Source of the DNA: Cacajao melanocephalus
Taxonomy: Eukaryota; Chordata; Mammalia; Primates; Pitheciidae
Direction: 5' to 3'
Length of the DNA: 64,000 nt
Assembly (NCBI GenBank): GCA_963573385.1
Contig: CAUYLG010062055.1
Location: 50,313-114,312, forward strand
The notes beneath the pieces were generated by a model. The model searched no databases. It saw only the letters and a program-made list of their open reading frames with translations, and was not told the origin of the DNA. Below are positions 23,126-33,740 of this stretch, piece after piece (the first letter of the stretch is position 1; every line of letters starts with the position of its first letter). A program made the position numbers and the translations under genes.

Positions 23126-23479
23126 TGTATCAATCTGTTCTCCTGCTGCTATGGAGAAACACCTGGGACTGCATTCCTTATAAAGAAGTGAGGTTTAATT
23201 GACTTACAGTTCCACATGGCTGGGAGGCCTCAGGACTCTTGTAATCGTGATGGAAGGCACCTCTTCACAGGACACCAGGAGAGAGAATGAGTGCCCAGCG
23301 AAGGGGGAAGCTCCTTATAAAACCGTCAGATCTCATGAGAGCTAACTCACTATCGTGAGAACAGGGAAAACCACACCCATGATTCAGTGATCTCCACCTG
23401 GTCCTCCCATGACACGTGGAGATTACAGGAGCTGTGATTCGAAGTGAGATTTAGGTGGGAACACAGTCAAACCGTATCA
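23126..23479 (-). mobile_element. THE1/MST-class solo LTR (ERVL-MaLR)
   Basis: Plus-strand ends are TGTATCAATCTGTTCTCCTG and CAGTCAAACCGTATCA, about 354 bp, with TTATAAAACCGTCAGATCTC inside. The flanks CATAT (23121-23125) and TATAT (23480-23484) give an imperfect TSD. Confidence 0.85.
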
Positions 23480-23679
23480 TATATAGAGCTGCATATCTAG
23501 CGATCATCTATAATCTATCTGACCTCAGAAATTTCAATTTCTGACTGTTCAGGGGAAGGTGGAGAATACATAATACAGGCCTTTGAGTGATTTTGAATAG
23601 CAGTGTGCCTTTTAAAGCGGTTGAGGGTGCACTGGTTTCTTTTTATTAATCTGGAAAGCTAGCAGGCTGTGCGATGCCA

Positions 23680-23832
23680 TATCAAGAGCCCCACACTCAA
23701 GCAGAAGCCTTGGGTTCTACTTCTGATCTTGCTCTTTCCTAGCTGTGTGACTTTGAGCAAATTCTTATCTTCTCTGATCCTCAATTTCTACCTTTGTAAA
23801 ATTGCGATAATAATGATACCCTTAGAAGCTTT
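23680..23832 (+). mobile_element. MIR SINE fragment
   Basis: TTTCCTAGCTGTGTGACTTT, GAGCAAATTCTTATCTTCTC and TTTGTAAAATTGCGATAATA are forward MIR core. A reverse MIR scrap (TTTTGTAAGTGAGGAAACTG) follows at 23845-23890. Confidence 0.75.
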
Positions 23833-23911
23833 TCAGGAGGGTTATTCCCCTCAATTTTGTAAGTGAGGAAACTGAGGCTCAGACATTTATTCATTCTTCC
23901 CACAGACATTT

Positions 23912-24209
23912 CTTATTTTTGAGATGCAGTATTGCTCTGTTGCCCAGGATAGAGTGTAGTGGCACGATCAACAGCTCACTACAACCTTGAACTCCAGGGC
24001 TCAAGCAATCCTCCCACCTCAACCTCCCAAGTAGCTGAGACCACAGACGTGTGCCACGACACATGGCTAATTTTATTATCTTTCATTTTTTGTAGAGATG
24101 GGGTCTTGTCATGTTCTCCAGGCTGGTCTTGAACTCCTGGACTCAAGCAATCCTCCCACCTCAGCCTCCCAAAGTGCCAGGATTCCAGCCACGAGCCACC
24201 GCACCTGGC
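23912..24209 (-). mobile_element. Alu (AluJ/S) with 11-bp TSD
   Basis: A complete dimer runs from CTTATTTTTGAGATGC to GAGCCACCGCACCTGGC. It is bounded by the perfect TSD CACAGACATTT at 23901-23911 and 24210-24220. Confidence 0.95.
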
Positions 24210-24507
24210 CACAGACATTTATTAAAGAACGACATGATGGGAGGGACACAGAGAAGAGCCAGATAAAGTAGGTATTTGAGTGATTCTGAAAGGGCAGTAT
24301 GCCTTTTAAATGCTTGAGAAATGTTGTTCTAAAGATCAAAGATAAAATGGAGAGAAAGCAGAGAAGAGCCCAGAGTGCTGAGCTTCAGGCACCTCAATGT
24401 AGACTTCCAAGGACAAAGACATACAGAGTGTCTCTGCTTCCTGGCCTTTCAGGAATCTTGGGAGATCCTGGGTGAAGCTATTTCATTCTGGACAATAGGA
24501 TAGGGGT

Positions 24508-24965
24508 GTGTGCCAGTCAGGGTTCTGGCAGAAAAAGCTCAAAGGGTGATTAAGGAGATGTTCATAAAGATTCAACTCATAAATGGAGGTATACGGAAAC
24601 CAAGGAGGAATAAGGAAGCATGGCCCAGCGAATACCAGAAGAGCTGCTTCCTTTTCCTCAGACCCAGGCCTGAAGGACTAGAGAAAAGGAACAATTCCTG
24701 GAACTAACAAGAGCCATGACTCCAACAATGGAGCTGAGAGGAACTGTGGCCTTGCATAAAGGGGCGCGGCTTCTGCCCTTAGCTAGGGACCGAGGGAGTC
24801 AGGAGGAGGAAACATCCCAGTCTCTTTCTGTCCCCTGCCCCCGTCATTCTCCTATTGGTGCCTCCCATTGACTGAACCCGAATAGAAGCTCACTGATGCA
24901 GCCATGGAGATCAGCCCCACCTGAGGCACAGAATGGGGTGGAAAAAGTGGGAGAATGCCCAGCAC
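24508..24965. mobile_element. Unnamed ancient repeat
   Basis: It starts GTGCCAGTCAGGGTTCTGGC, contains CCTATTGGTGCCTCCCATTG and ends near GGCACAGAATGGGGTGG. Related starts (CAGTCAGG) occur at 33745 and 36600. It may be an LTR-class remnant. Confidence 0.4.
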
Positions 24966-26069
24966 AACTCCCTACAAAGAAAAAGGGGAGAGAAGTCCAT
25001 TTTTAGAAGGCAAGATGTATGTATGTTGGGGAAGAAAGCTACTGAGAGGCCCTTTAGCTAATTGAGAGGACAAAATGGCTCTTCTGGCAGGGCAATCTGG
25101 CATTCCCTAATGGCCACACATCAAAGGGAGGCTTTGATTTGGCATCTCTCCACACATGTGCCTGTTTGGTATCGAAAGGTCAGTTCCAGAAAGCAAGACA
25201 TGAATCAACTCCCCAAATCAGTAAAGAGTTAGATTGGATTGCCACCTGAGAGTCTAAAAGAGGTCAAGAAATGGAATGTTTATCTCCTTGAAACTTGTGG
25301 AATGTTATTTTGTGGACACTGTGGTGCATCACCTAGTCCCCCTTCAGGAATGAAGGACTTACTCCCTGATGGCTGGTAGCCAGATGCAGGGACTGGCTCT
25401 GATGAGTCCAGTAGGTGGGCATTGTATCTAATGACTGATCAAGGTGCAGAGGTAAAGGCTCATTCCCTTCACCCCAACTAGGAATGACACCAAATGGCCA
25501 GCCCAGCTCCAGAGTGCCCCTTGGGTGAGCCTTAACCATCGATGGGGTGCATTGCAACCTAGCTTCTCCCTACTCCCAGTCCAGCTTCCTCCTCCTTTCC
25601 TTGGGTGTAGACCTCAAAAGAACATTGGGCACACCCTGCATCCCAGAGTCTACTTCCTCACACTTCCCCAACCACAGTTATTAGAAGCTCTTTTATTAGC
25701 AATCCTTAGAAACAAAACCACAATTGAGAGCTGACAAGCAGTAATGATAGCAGACATCTGTGATGCTCCGTACTTCCCTCAGCGCTCATATACTCACTTA
25801 GTCTTCCCAGCAATCTGGAATGGTTGGCAGGCACTCGGAGGACAGTGGCCTTGCCTGTTTAATTGTCTCACAAACAGGGTGCCCAGTGTGAATGGGTATC
25901 AGCAAAATCCTGTTGTAGGCAGTGATTAGAAAATTTAGGATGATGATTGCCAAACTGTTTCATGGAACGTGAGTGCTCTACCAGATGTTAACAGGTGTTC
26001 CATTTTAAAAAGTGAGAGGGATGGGTAGTCATATATATTTTTAAAAGACTGGACTAAAATTTCTTTCTT
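24966..26069. other. 1.1 kb without recognised gene
   Basis: No exon-like frame or RNA gene is visible. A reverse MIR-like scrap at 25745-25850 is too decayed to claim. Confidence 0.45.
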
Positions 26070-26365
26070 GGCTCAGTGTGATGGCTCATGCCTATAATCC
26101 TAGCACTTTAGGAGGCCAAAGTAGGAGGATCACTTGAGCCCTGGAGTTTGAGACCAGCCTGGTCAAAAGTCTTGCTGTCTCTATCTCTACACACACAAAA
26201 AAATAAAACAATTAGCTGGTTATGGTGGTGCACACCTGTAGTCTCAGTTACCCAGGAGGCTGAGGCAGGAGGATTGCTTAAGCCTGGGAGGTCAAGGCTA
26301 CAGTGAGCTGTGATCATGTCATTACATACCAGCCTGGGTAACAAAGTGAGACCCTGTCCCGAAAA
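26070..26365 (+). mobile_element. Alu (AluJ-like), dimeric
   Basis: It starts GGCTCAGTGTGATGGCTC and ends GAGACCCTGTCCCGAAAA, with a middle A-linker. The shared flank ACTAAAATT on both sides suggests the TSD. Confidence 0.9.
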
Positions 26366-27442
26366 ACTAAAATTAGTTTACTGGCTGTAGGACTTGTCTG
26401 AGCTCTTACTGTGCTAACATGCTTGTTGATCGTCAAGAAGGGGTTTCATGTGCAGTATTTCCCAAACTTATTTGGCCATAGAACTCCTATTACTGTCTCT
26501 CCAGGCACAAGGGGCCGGTGGATGATGGTACTGGAAATGCTAACTTAGATGAAGGTTGCCTTAGATAGACCCCTCTTCCACTATTACTCTCCTTTCTACT
26601 CAATTCTTTTCATTTTTAAGAAAAAGGGAAAGACCTCCCCAGGTTAGCTATGAATATGGCATTTGGAGACAGGTTTTGGACAGGAAGACTTCCCCCATGC
26701 CTCGCGGGCAAGGAGAGATACAGACAGACAGTGGTGGTGTCTGTGAGATGGGAGAGTGTTCCCGGATTAGGAAGGCGAAGGCTGAGTTCAGCTGGGGGAA
26801 GCCAGTGGGCAGGAGGACAGGGGAACTGAGAGCTGGGGGTTCTGGGGAGATGGGGATGAAAAGCTTGGGGCTTTCTCTAGAGCCAGGTGGATTTCCCCAG
26901 AGTTTCTGGCTTCCTGGTCAACTCCACTGAGGCTGCTGAAGGCATTGATGCTTTCAAGAGAGTAAATGAGGAGAAAAATGAGCCTAGGTGGTTGTGTTCC
27001 AGCTGCGGCAACGGCTCCTGCTGCTCTCCAGGGCTTTGGTCTGCTCCTGCTCACAACCCTCCATGACAGGAGTCCCTGACTGAAACCCAGAGGAAGCCAA
27101 CTCTTTTCTTGAAGCTAGCACCATCTCATTGGCCCTGAAAACATGAAGCCAGAGTTTAAGAATGAGCTTGGCTATCTGACACTAGGGAGGAAAATGCAAA
27201 CCAACATTGAATAATATTTCCCTGCCTCATATTTACTTAGTTAATTCCCAATGATTTCCATGAATAGAGAGATCAGAAATGTGGCCAATCACAAACAGCA
27301 GATCGTTCCTAAGTCTGATTAGGTGTGGGGTGTATTTGCATTTGTAAATGAGTCACAAATACTCAGGAGTTTGATTTGCATGAGGCTCAATGGTGTCATG
27401 GTGCAGAGAGCTGGCTTGGGAGTCAGTGTCTGGTGCAAATCT
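26366..27442. other. 1.1 kb without recognised gene
   Basis: The GC-richer part at 26650-27080 carries 84- and 88-codon frames on opposite strands. Neither has a recognisable domain or exon context. No repeat is named. Confidence 0.4.
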
Positions 27443-27456
27443 CAGTTCTGTCATTT

Positions 27457-27883
27457 TTCTTTTTTCCCTCCCTACCTCCCTCTCTCCCCCCTCCCTTCCT
27501 TCCTTCCTTCCTTTTCCTTCCTTCCTTCCTTCCTTCCTTCCTTCCTTCCTTCCTTCCTTCCTTCTTTCCTTCCTTTCTTCCTTCCTCCTTCCTTGTTTTT
27601 AGAGGGAATCTTACTCCATCGCCCTGGTTGGAGTGTAGTGGCACAATCTTAGCTCACCACAACCTCTGCCTCCTGGCTTCAAGTGATTCTCCTGCCTTAG
27701 CCTCCCGACTAGCTGGAATTACAGGCGTGCACTACCACACCCGGTGAATTTTTGTATTTTTAGTAGAGATGGGGTTTCACCATGTTGGCCAGGCTGGTCT
27801 CGAACTCCTGACCTCAAGTGATCCACCCACCTCGGCCTCCCAAAATGCTGGGATTACAGGCATGGGCCGCTGTTCCTGGCCTC
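27457..27883 (-). mobile_element. Alu with tail converted to a (TTCC)n microsatellite
   Basis: The Alu body (about 27599-27883) reads GAGGGAATCTTACTCCATCG to GGGCCGCTGTTCCTGGCC. Its poly(A) tail side is a CCTT-rich microsatellite (about 27468-27594). The TSD CAGTTCTGTCATTT at 27443-27456 and 27884-27897 encloses both, so the microsatellite belongs to the insertion. Confidence 0.95.
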
Positions 27884-27899
27884 CAGTTCTGTCATTTCT

Positions 27900-28320
27900 T
27901 ACATGTCTTAGGTTGGATGCCTCTAGAAGCTGGCCCTGAGACAAGGATTTGAATGTAAGTAGCTCATTGGGAGGAGGTGATCCCAAGAGCCATTGTCTGG
28001 GAATGGAGAGTCTAATGGTGAAGGAAGGCAGCTGAAAAAGGGTGTGTTGTTGATCAGCTTCCCACTATGGACAACTGAGGCTGCGTCTTAGTGGACAGAA
28101 CTTAGGAGACTGTGTAAAGCAGGACTCAGAGGGATCCCACCCAAAAGGCAAGGAAGCTGGAGTGCTTATCGTACAACTCATGTGTGTCCTTCAGTAGCTG
28201 AGGGCTGCTCCTGGAAGCAGTCACTCTCTGGGAGTTCTGGCCTGCCCCACGTGGGGGTGGAGAGAAACTTTTCAGATGGAGAATTGTAGATACTTGCAGT
28301 AGGATGGTAGGCTGTGGCAA
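27900..28320. mobile_element. Unnamed ancient repeat (related to 42120-42540)
   Basis: ACAAGGATTTGAATGTAAGT followed by AGCTCATTGGGAGGAGGTGA is the start of an old repeat whose counterpart GTAGTTTATTTGGAAAGGAA occurs at 42168. Family not named. Confidence 0.4.
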
Positions 28321-28404
28321 GGACTGCGGGGGTGCAGATGGAGGCGATATGGATGAACCACCAATGGATTTGGTATTTAGCTATGTGGAGTAGGCAAGCA
28401 AGAA

Positions 28405-28504
28405 AACTTTCTGTGCCTCTGTTTTCTCACGTGTGAAATGTGGATGGCTAATAGCATCTATCTTGTAAGCTGTTGTGAGGATTACAGGAAATAATGCTGT
28501 AAAG
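28405..28504 (+). mobile_element. MIR SINE, left part, split by a MER1-type element
   Basis: CTGTGCCTCTGTTTTCTCAC, TGTGAAATGTGGATGGCTAA and GTTGTGAGGATTACAGGAAA are MIR core. The MIR resumes at about 29034 after the transposon. Confidence 0.8.
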
Positions 28505-29025
28505 CAAAGGTCCCTAACCCAACCCCCTAATAGCAGTCTGTGGCCTGTTAGGAACCAGGTCACACAGCAGAAGGTGAGCAACGGGAGAGGGAGCTAAGTT
28601 TCATCTGTATTTACGGCTGCTCCCCCTCGCTCACATTACCGCCTGAACTCTGCCTCCTGTCAGATCAATTGTGGCATTAGATTCTCATAGGAGTACAAAC
28701 TCTATGTGAACTTCACACGCGAGGGATCTAGGTTGCATGCTCCTTATGAGAATCTAATGCCTGCAGATCTGTCACTTTCTCCTATCATCCCCAGATGGGA
28801 CCATCTAATTGCAGGAAAACAAGCTCAGGGATCTCACAGATTCTACATTATGGTGAGTTGTATAATTATTTCATTATATATTAAAATGTAGCAATAATAG
28901 AAATAAAGTGTACAATAAATGTAACATTCTTGAATCACCGCAAAACCATCCCCACACCCCCAATTGGTGGAAAAAATGTCTTCCATGAAACCAGTCCCTG
29001 GTACCAAAGAGGGTGGGGACCACTG
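28505..29025 (+). mobile_element. MER1-type (MER1A-like) hAT-Charlie element with perfect 8-bp TSD
   Basis: It starts CAAAGGTCCCTAACCC and ends GAGGGTGGGGACCACTG, 521 bp. It is flanked by a perfect TSD CTGTAAAG (28497-28504 and 29026-29033). It is the same element and length as 39-559 in the opposite orientation. Confidence 0.93.
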
Positions 29026-29062
29026 CTGTAAAGCACATATGGAGCTTGTTAGTGATCTATTA

Positions 29063-29553
29063 CAGCTGACCCTGAACAACATGGAGGCTAGAGGTGCACA
29101 GCTGAAAAATTTGTGTATTAACTTTTGATTCCCCAAAATCTTAACACTAATAATCTACTGTTGACCAAGAGACTTACCAATAACATAAACAGTCAATTCA
29201 GACATATTTTCTATTCTTACGTATTGGAGCATATACGTGACTGTATTCTTCCAACAGAGTCAGCTGAAGAAAAGAAAATGTTACTAAAATCTTAAAGAAG
29301 AGAGAATATTCACTATTCGTTAATCATAAAGGTCTTCATCCTCATTGTCTTCAAGTTGAGTAGGTTGAGGAGGAGGAGGAGGAGGAGGAGGAGGAGTTGG
29401 TCTTGCTGTATCCAGGTGGCAGAGGCAGAGGAGGTTGAGGAGCTGGAAGGGGAGGCAGGAGAGGCAGGTATGTTCAACGGAGCTTTTATTGAAAAAAACC
29501 TGCATGCAAGTAAACTTGGACAGTTTAAACCCATGTTGTACAAGGGTCAACTG
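29063..29553. mobile_element. Tigger-class DNA transposon (MER8/Tigger2-like)
   Basis: Terminal inverted repeats CAGCTGACCCTGAACAAC and, at the right end, TTGTACAAGGGTCAACTG are flanked by TA (29061-29062 and 29554-29555). It contains an AT-rich body and a (GGA)n tract at about 29370-29396. There is no intact transposase; this is an internally deleted element. Confidence 0.82.
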
Positions 29554-29555
29554 TA

Positions 29556-30105
29556 TTGTGTAACAAACCACCCCAAAACTTAATGACTTGAAACAACAGC
29601 AATCATTTATTGTATCTCACAGTTTGCATGGATAATTCTGATGAAGTACAGTTGGCCAGCTTAGCTCTGCTCCACTCTCTGGGGCTGCAGCTGGAAGACT
29701 TGGAAGCTAGGGGCTGGGATCATTTGAAGGCTTAATCGGTGCTGGAGCATCCACTTCCAAGGTCACTCACACACATGGCTGGCAAGTTGGTGCTGGATAT
29801 TGGCTAAAAGCATCAGTTCTTCCCCACACAGTCCTTTCCTGAAGTCTGCTTGAGTGCCCTCACAACATGGCGGCTGCCTTCCCTCAGGGCAAGCTATCAA
29901 AGAGGCAAAGGCAGGTGCCTCACTGTCTTTTATGGCATAACCTTAGAAGTCACATACTGTTCCTTCTGTAGTACTCTTCTCATCACACAGGTCAGCTCTG
30001 CTTCATTGTGGGAAGGGACTACCCAAGGGCATGAGTACCAGAAGGTAAGAACGACAGAGGACCATCTTGGAGGCTGGCCACCAAACAAAGTGATAGGCAC
30101 ATAAT
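29556..30105 (-). mobile_element. Probable MaLR/ERVL-type LTR
   Basis: GTGTAACAAACCACCCC, CTTAATGACTTGAAACAACA and AATCATTTATTGTATCTCAC are the reverse complement of a MaLR-like 3' end. CACTTCCAAGGTCACTCACA and CAACATGGCGGCTGCCTTCC follow, ending near GGCTGGCCACCAAACA. Subfamily not named. Confidence 0.5.
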
Positions 30106-30109
30106 AGGA

Positions 30110-31303
30110 ACTCAGTAATATGAGCTATTATTTTCATTCTAAGAACAAAAGAAGGCCCCTTGGTAAAGACTTGACTCTGGAGATGCAGTAAACTGAGAGC
30201 CCAGTTTCCCACCTGGTGCTCACCCAGCTCCTCCCAGCCCTGCTCCCTGGGGGCAGACAGCTTATTCTATGCTTGATGAAAGTTCTGCCTCTCTAACCTT
30301 CCCTGGAGCCAGGCAGGTGGAGGTTGGCTTTCAGCACGCATCTTAGCAGGCAAAGTAAACAGAGGGTGCAGAGATATCCATAACGCTGTAATTAAGCAGA
30401 GAAAGGTGCTAACTACAAATCCAGAGCTCCAAATGTCCTCCAAGGGGTAGTTAGGGCTGTGTAGAATCTGTTAACTGGCAATAACTTTGAAAGGAGTGTT
30501 TGCCAGAGAGAAGCCAGCTTCGGCATAGATCACCTGCAGACAACCATGGGCTGACTGTACATCTAAGCTCATTTGTTTTAAACTGAAACCTCTGAGCCAA
30601 AGAGTCCAGCCTGGGATTGAATTAATGATGAGCATGAATGAAGCTTGGCATTGCTTCCCTCACAGACAGGCAGGCAGTCGATGAATTTTTCATGTCTTGC
30701 TCACGGTGCCATTTTCTCTGCCAGGTTCTCAGACCACCCCTGATACGTGGGCTGTGAGGGGCAGGTTTGGCTGGAGAGGGGGATGACTTTATTCTCTACT
30801 TGATCCACAGTCACCCACAGCAGACACTTCTTTGAGAATGTCTGCCCTGTTGACAACAATCTCCTCTTAACAAACACACCCCCTTAGTTCAGCAGGCATT
30901 TGGTGACATATGATAACATGTGGCCTCTCCCATGGCTTTAGGTGACTGCTTTTCATTGGGCCCTTGAATCGCATTGGGCCAAGCAGAGTCCCTTCCCTGG
31001 GGATGTAGAAGTGGAACCCAGTGAGAGAGTTGTTCCCATGACATGCCTGGATATTCACCACGCGTTCCCGATAGCTACAAGCCGGAGTACTTTTCACCGA
31101 GAAGCAGAAGAGAATCTTCTAGAGGAAGCTAGAGGGAGAGGGAAAGAATGAAGCAGAAACATCACAGCAGAGATGAGATGGAAAGATAATCTGGACTTTC
31201 AAAGTGCCGGTTCTGGTCCCTTCCTGAGAAACTTGTGTGTTTCCACACCTGAGTTCTCAGAGACATCTCTATATCCTTATAAATTTCCATCTTCTACTTA
31301 AAC
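30110..31303. other. 1.2 kb without recognised gene; candidate conserved non-coding segment
   Basis: No repeat is named. The part at 30360-30620 is AT/GC mixed with homeodomain-like TAATTA-type words (CTGTAATTAAGC, GAATTAATGATGAGC) and lacks coding frames. Conservation cannot be judged from one sequence. Confidence 0.35.
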
Positions 31304-31305
31304 TA

Positions 31306-32608
31306 TTAGGTTGGTCAAATGTAATTGCGGTTTCAGATAGTGAATTTTAAATCATTATAACTAGGTTCAAACACATCTTTACTAATCAACATAGGAACCA
31401 TCACAATCAGCACATTTTTGCCGAGGAGAAATAAGTTTGTTTATTCCTGGAGCATAAAAATCTGTGTTTTGGGATTCAATGAACTCTTGGAAAGCATTTT
31501 CTGTTTCCTGCTGGTGTGGAAGCTGTTTCCCTGTAAAAAGCTGTCAAGATGCTTAAAGAGGTGATAGTCGGTTGGTGAGAGGTCAGGTGAATATGGTGGA
31601 TGAGGCAACACTTCATAGCCCAACTCTTTGAACTTTTGAAGGATGGATGTTCAACATGTGGTTGTGCATTGCCATAGAGAAGAATTGGGCCCTTTCTGTT
31701 GATCGATGCTAGTGGCAGGGGTTGCAGTTTTCAGTGCATCTCATCAATTTGCCGAGCATACTTCTCAGATGTAATTGTTTCACCAGATTCAGAAAGCTGT
31801 AGTGGATCAGACTGGCAGCTGACCACCAAATAGTAACCATGACCTTTTTTTTTGGTGCAGTTTGGTTTTGGGAAGTGCTTTGGAGCTTCTTCTTGGTCCA
31901 GCCACTCAGCTGGTCATCACCAGTTGTAGAAAATCCACTTTTCGTGGCTCATCACAATCCGATTGAGAAATGGTTCATCATTGTTGCACAGAATAAGAGA
32001 AGATGACACTTCAAAATGTGATATTTTTGACTTTCAACTCATGAGGTTTTTCATTTTATTGAGCTTTTTCATTTTATGAGGTTTTTCATTTTATTGAGCT
32101 TTTTCAACTTTCCAATTTGCTTCAAATGCTGAACAACCAGAGAATGGTCGATGTTGAGTTCTTCGACAACTTCTTGTGTAGTTGTAAGAGGATCAGCTTC
32201 GATGATTGCTCTCAGTTGGTCATTGTCAACTTCCAATGGCTGGCCCTGATGCTGCTCATCTTCAAGCCTCTCATTTCCTTCACAAAACGTCTTGAACCAC
32301 CACTGCACTGTGTGTTCACTAGCAGGTCCTGGGCCAAATGCGTTGTTGATGTTGCGAGTCGTCTCTGCTGCTTTATGACCCATTTTGAACTCAAATAAGA
32401 ACATCACTCAAATTTTCTTGTCTAACATCATTTCCATACTCTAAACATAAAATAAATGCAAGTGATAAGTCATTAGCAAAAAAACATAAAGCAAGCATGC
32501 TCATTAAAATGATATTTAACATAACCACATTTATTTAAGAATGTATTCCAATATCAAATGGCAAGTTCCAACAGTGCAAACACCGCAATTACTTTTGCAC
32601 TCACCTAA
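31306..32608 (-). pseudogene. Hsmar1 mariner transposon with dead transposase
   Basis: This is a mariner-family (Tc1/mariner) element of 1303 bp, close to the roughly 1.29 kb of full-length Hsmar1. Inverted ends TTAGGTTGGTC...AATTGCGGT and the matching right end CACCTAA are flanked by the TA target site (31304-31305 and 32609-32610). The minus-strand transposase begins near 32407 and keeps about 112 codons of the N-terminal DNA-binding part (KMGHKAAETTRNINNAFG). It is then broken by a 35-bp tandem duplication (32041-32110) and further frameshifts. Of the mariner catalytic triad, the first Asp position reads His (codon at 31944-31946), the second reads Gly (31671-31673) and the third lies in the retained SPTDYH motif (about 31575). 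It cannot be active. It is the element type whose transposase was captured in SETMAR, but no SET-domain exon is present here, so this is not SETMAR. Confidence 0.93.
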
Positions 32609-32611
32609 TAG

Positions 32612-33740
32612 GAGAGATGTGGTTTTCCGTTACTTGCCTAATGGGCTCACCAGTTTGAGCAGTTATTCTGTCCTGTTCTCCCTCCTTCTGGGACCAGCTG
32701 AGCTTTAGGGTGTGAGAGCATAGCACTGGGAAAGAATGATACAGGCCTCTGTCCTCAAGGGCTGAACTGGGGCTGGCACACCTGGTGCCTGGGCAGGCAG
32801 GTGGGTCCCCTTTAACGAACTCAGCCTGGAGAGAGCACCCCTCCTGCAGAGACACTCACTGCTACTCAGCTGTACCCCATTCTTGGCATCAGGATATGTG
32901 AGATCACTGTGGCTGGATTTTCCCCATATTTCAATAGCACAAGGAAGTTTGGACTATTGTGTAAAACTTACTGATTTTAGAATGTTGCAAATAATTTTTT
33001 AAATGTTAAATACACTCTGAGAGGCAAAGTGAATATATCTATGGGCACTGTCCAGCCTGCAGCCCTCCCGTGGAGGGCTCTGCCAGGCCCATGGTGGGGG
33101 GGTGGAGCCAGACGTGTGCCTGGTGGAAGGATTCGGCATGGCTTAGCTTTGGGATACTGATGGGGTGAGGGGCAGTGGCTTCCACTACAGCTGTGGTGGT
33201 CCCATGCAGTACCTGAGAAGGAGCTGTTCCTCTGAGGAGATACTGGGAAGGCTGGAAACTAAACACTGTGGCCTTGAGAGCATCAAGAAGGGTCCCCTGT
33301 GGCCAAGACTGTGATAGAAAGAGGAGACCACTGGGAAGGACATTTCTGTGGCCCACCCAGTAAAGAAGTCTCTGATAAGTGATGGAGAACCTGAAATTGA
33401 CAGCATGGTAATGAAACAGAAGGAATGATGATAACAACAGGAAATCCTGTGCATGAAGGACCAGCTCCTTGCCTGCTCCCTAAAGACTGGATAAGCCTGA
33501 AATTCTTATACAGAGAACAAAGGGTGAGGCCTGGTGATGCCTGACAGCAGACATCCAGCCAGCCATGCAGGTGGGAGCTGGAGCCTGCATGGCTGGCTGG
33601 ATGTTTTAAGCTGATTAGAGGAAAATACAAAAATAAGACATTTCTTAACCTGAGATTGCTGGAGCAAATTCATATTGGTTATACTAGCTGCCAGGAAATC
33701 CTAATAGAGATACTGCACTAGAGCCTTCCCAGTAAGGCTG
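32612..33740. other. 1.1 kb without recognised repeat; contains a perfect hairpin
   Basis: No repeat is named. Minus-strand frames of 132, 89 and 115 codons (33039-33630) overlap in different frames, which argues against any being a gene. The hairpin at 33551-33604 is listed separately. Confidence 0.4.
33551..33604. repeat. Perfect inverted repeat, 21-bp arms, 12-nt loop
   Basis: The left arm 33551-33571 (begins ACATCCAGCC) and right arm 33584-33604 (ends GGCTGGATGT) are exact reverse complements. The spacer 33572-33583 is TGGGAGCTGGAG. A transcript of either strand would fold into a fully paired 21-bp stem. Confidence 0.97.

Noticed and set aside
27323..27747. Ser/Phe/Leu/Pro-rich frames of up to 123 codons
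   Set aside because: They are translations of the TTCC microsatellite and the adjoining Alu.
31306..32608. The SETMAR gene
   Set aside because: The transposase here is broken and lacks catalytic residues, and no SET-domain exon is present. It is an ordinary Hsmar1 copy.
33039..33630. Minus-strand frames of 132, 115 and 89 codons
   Set aside because: Three overlapping frames in one stretch cannot all be real. None shows a domain, a start context or splice sites that would favour one.
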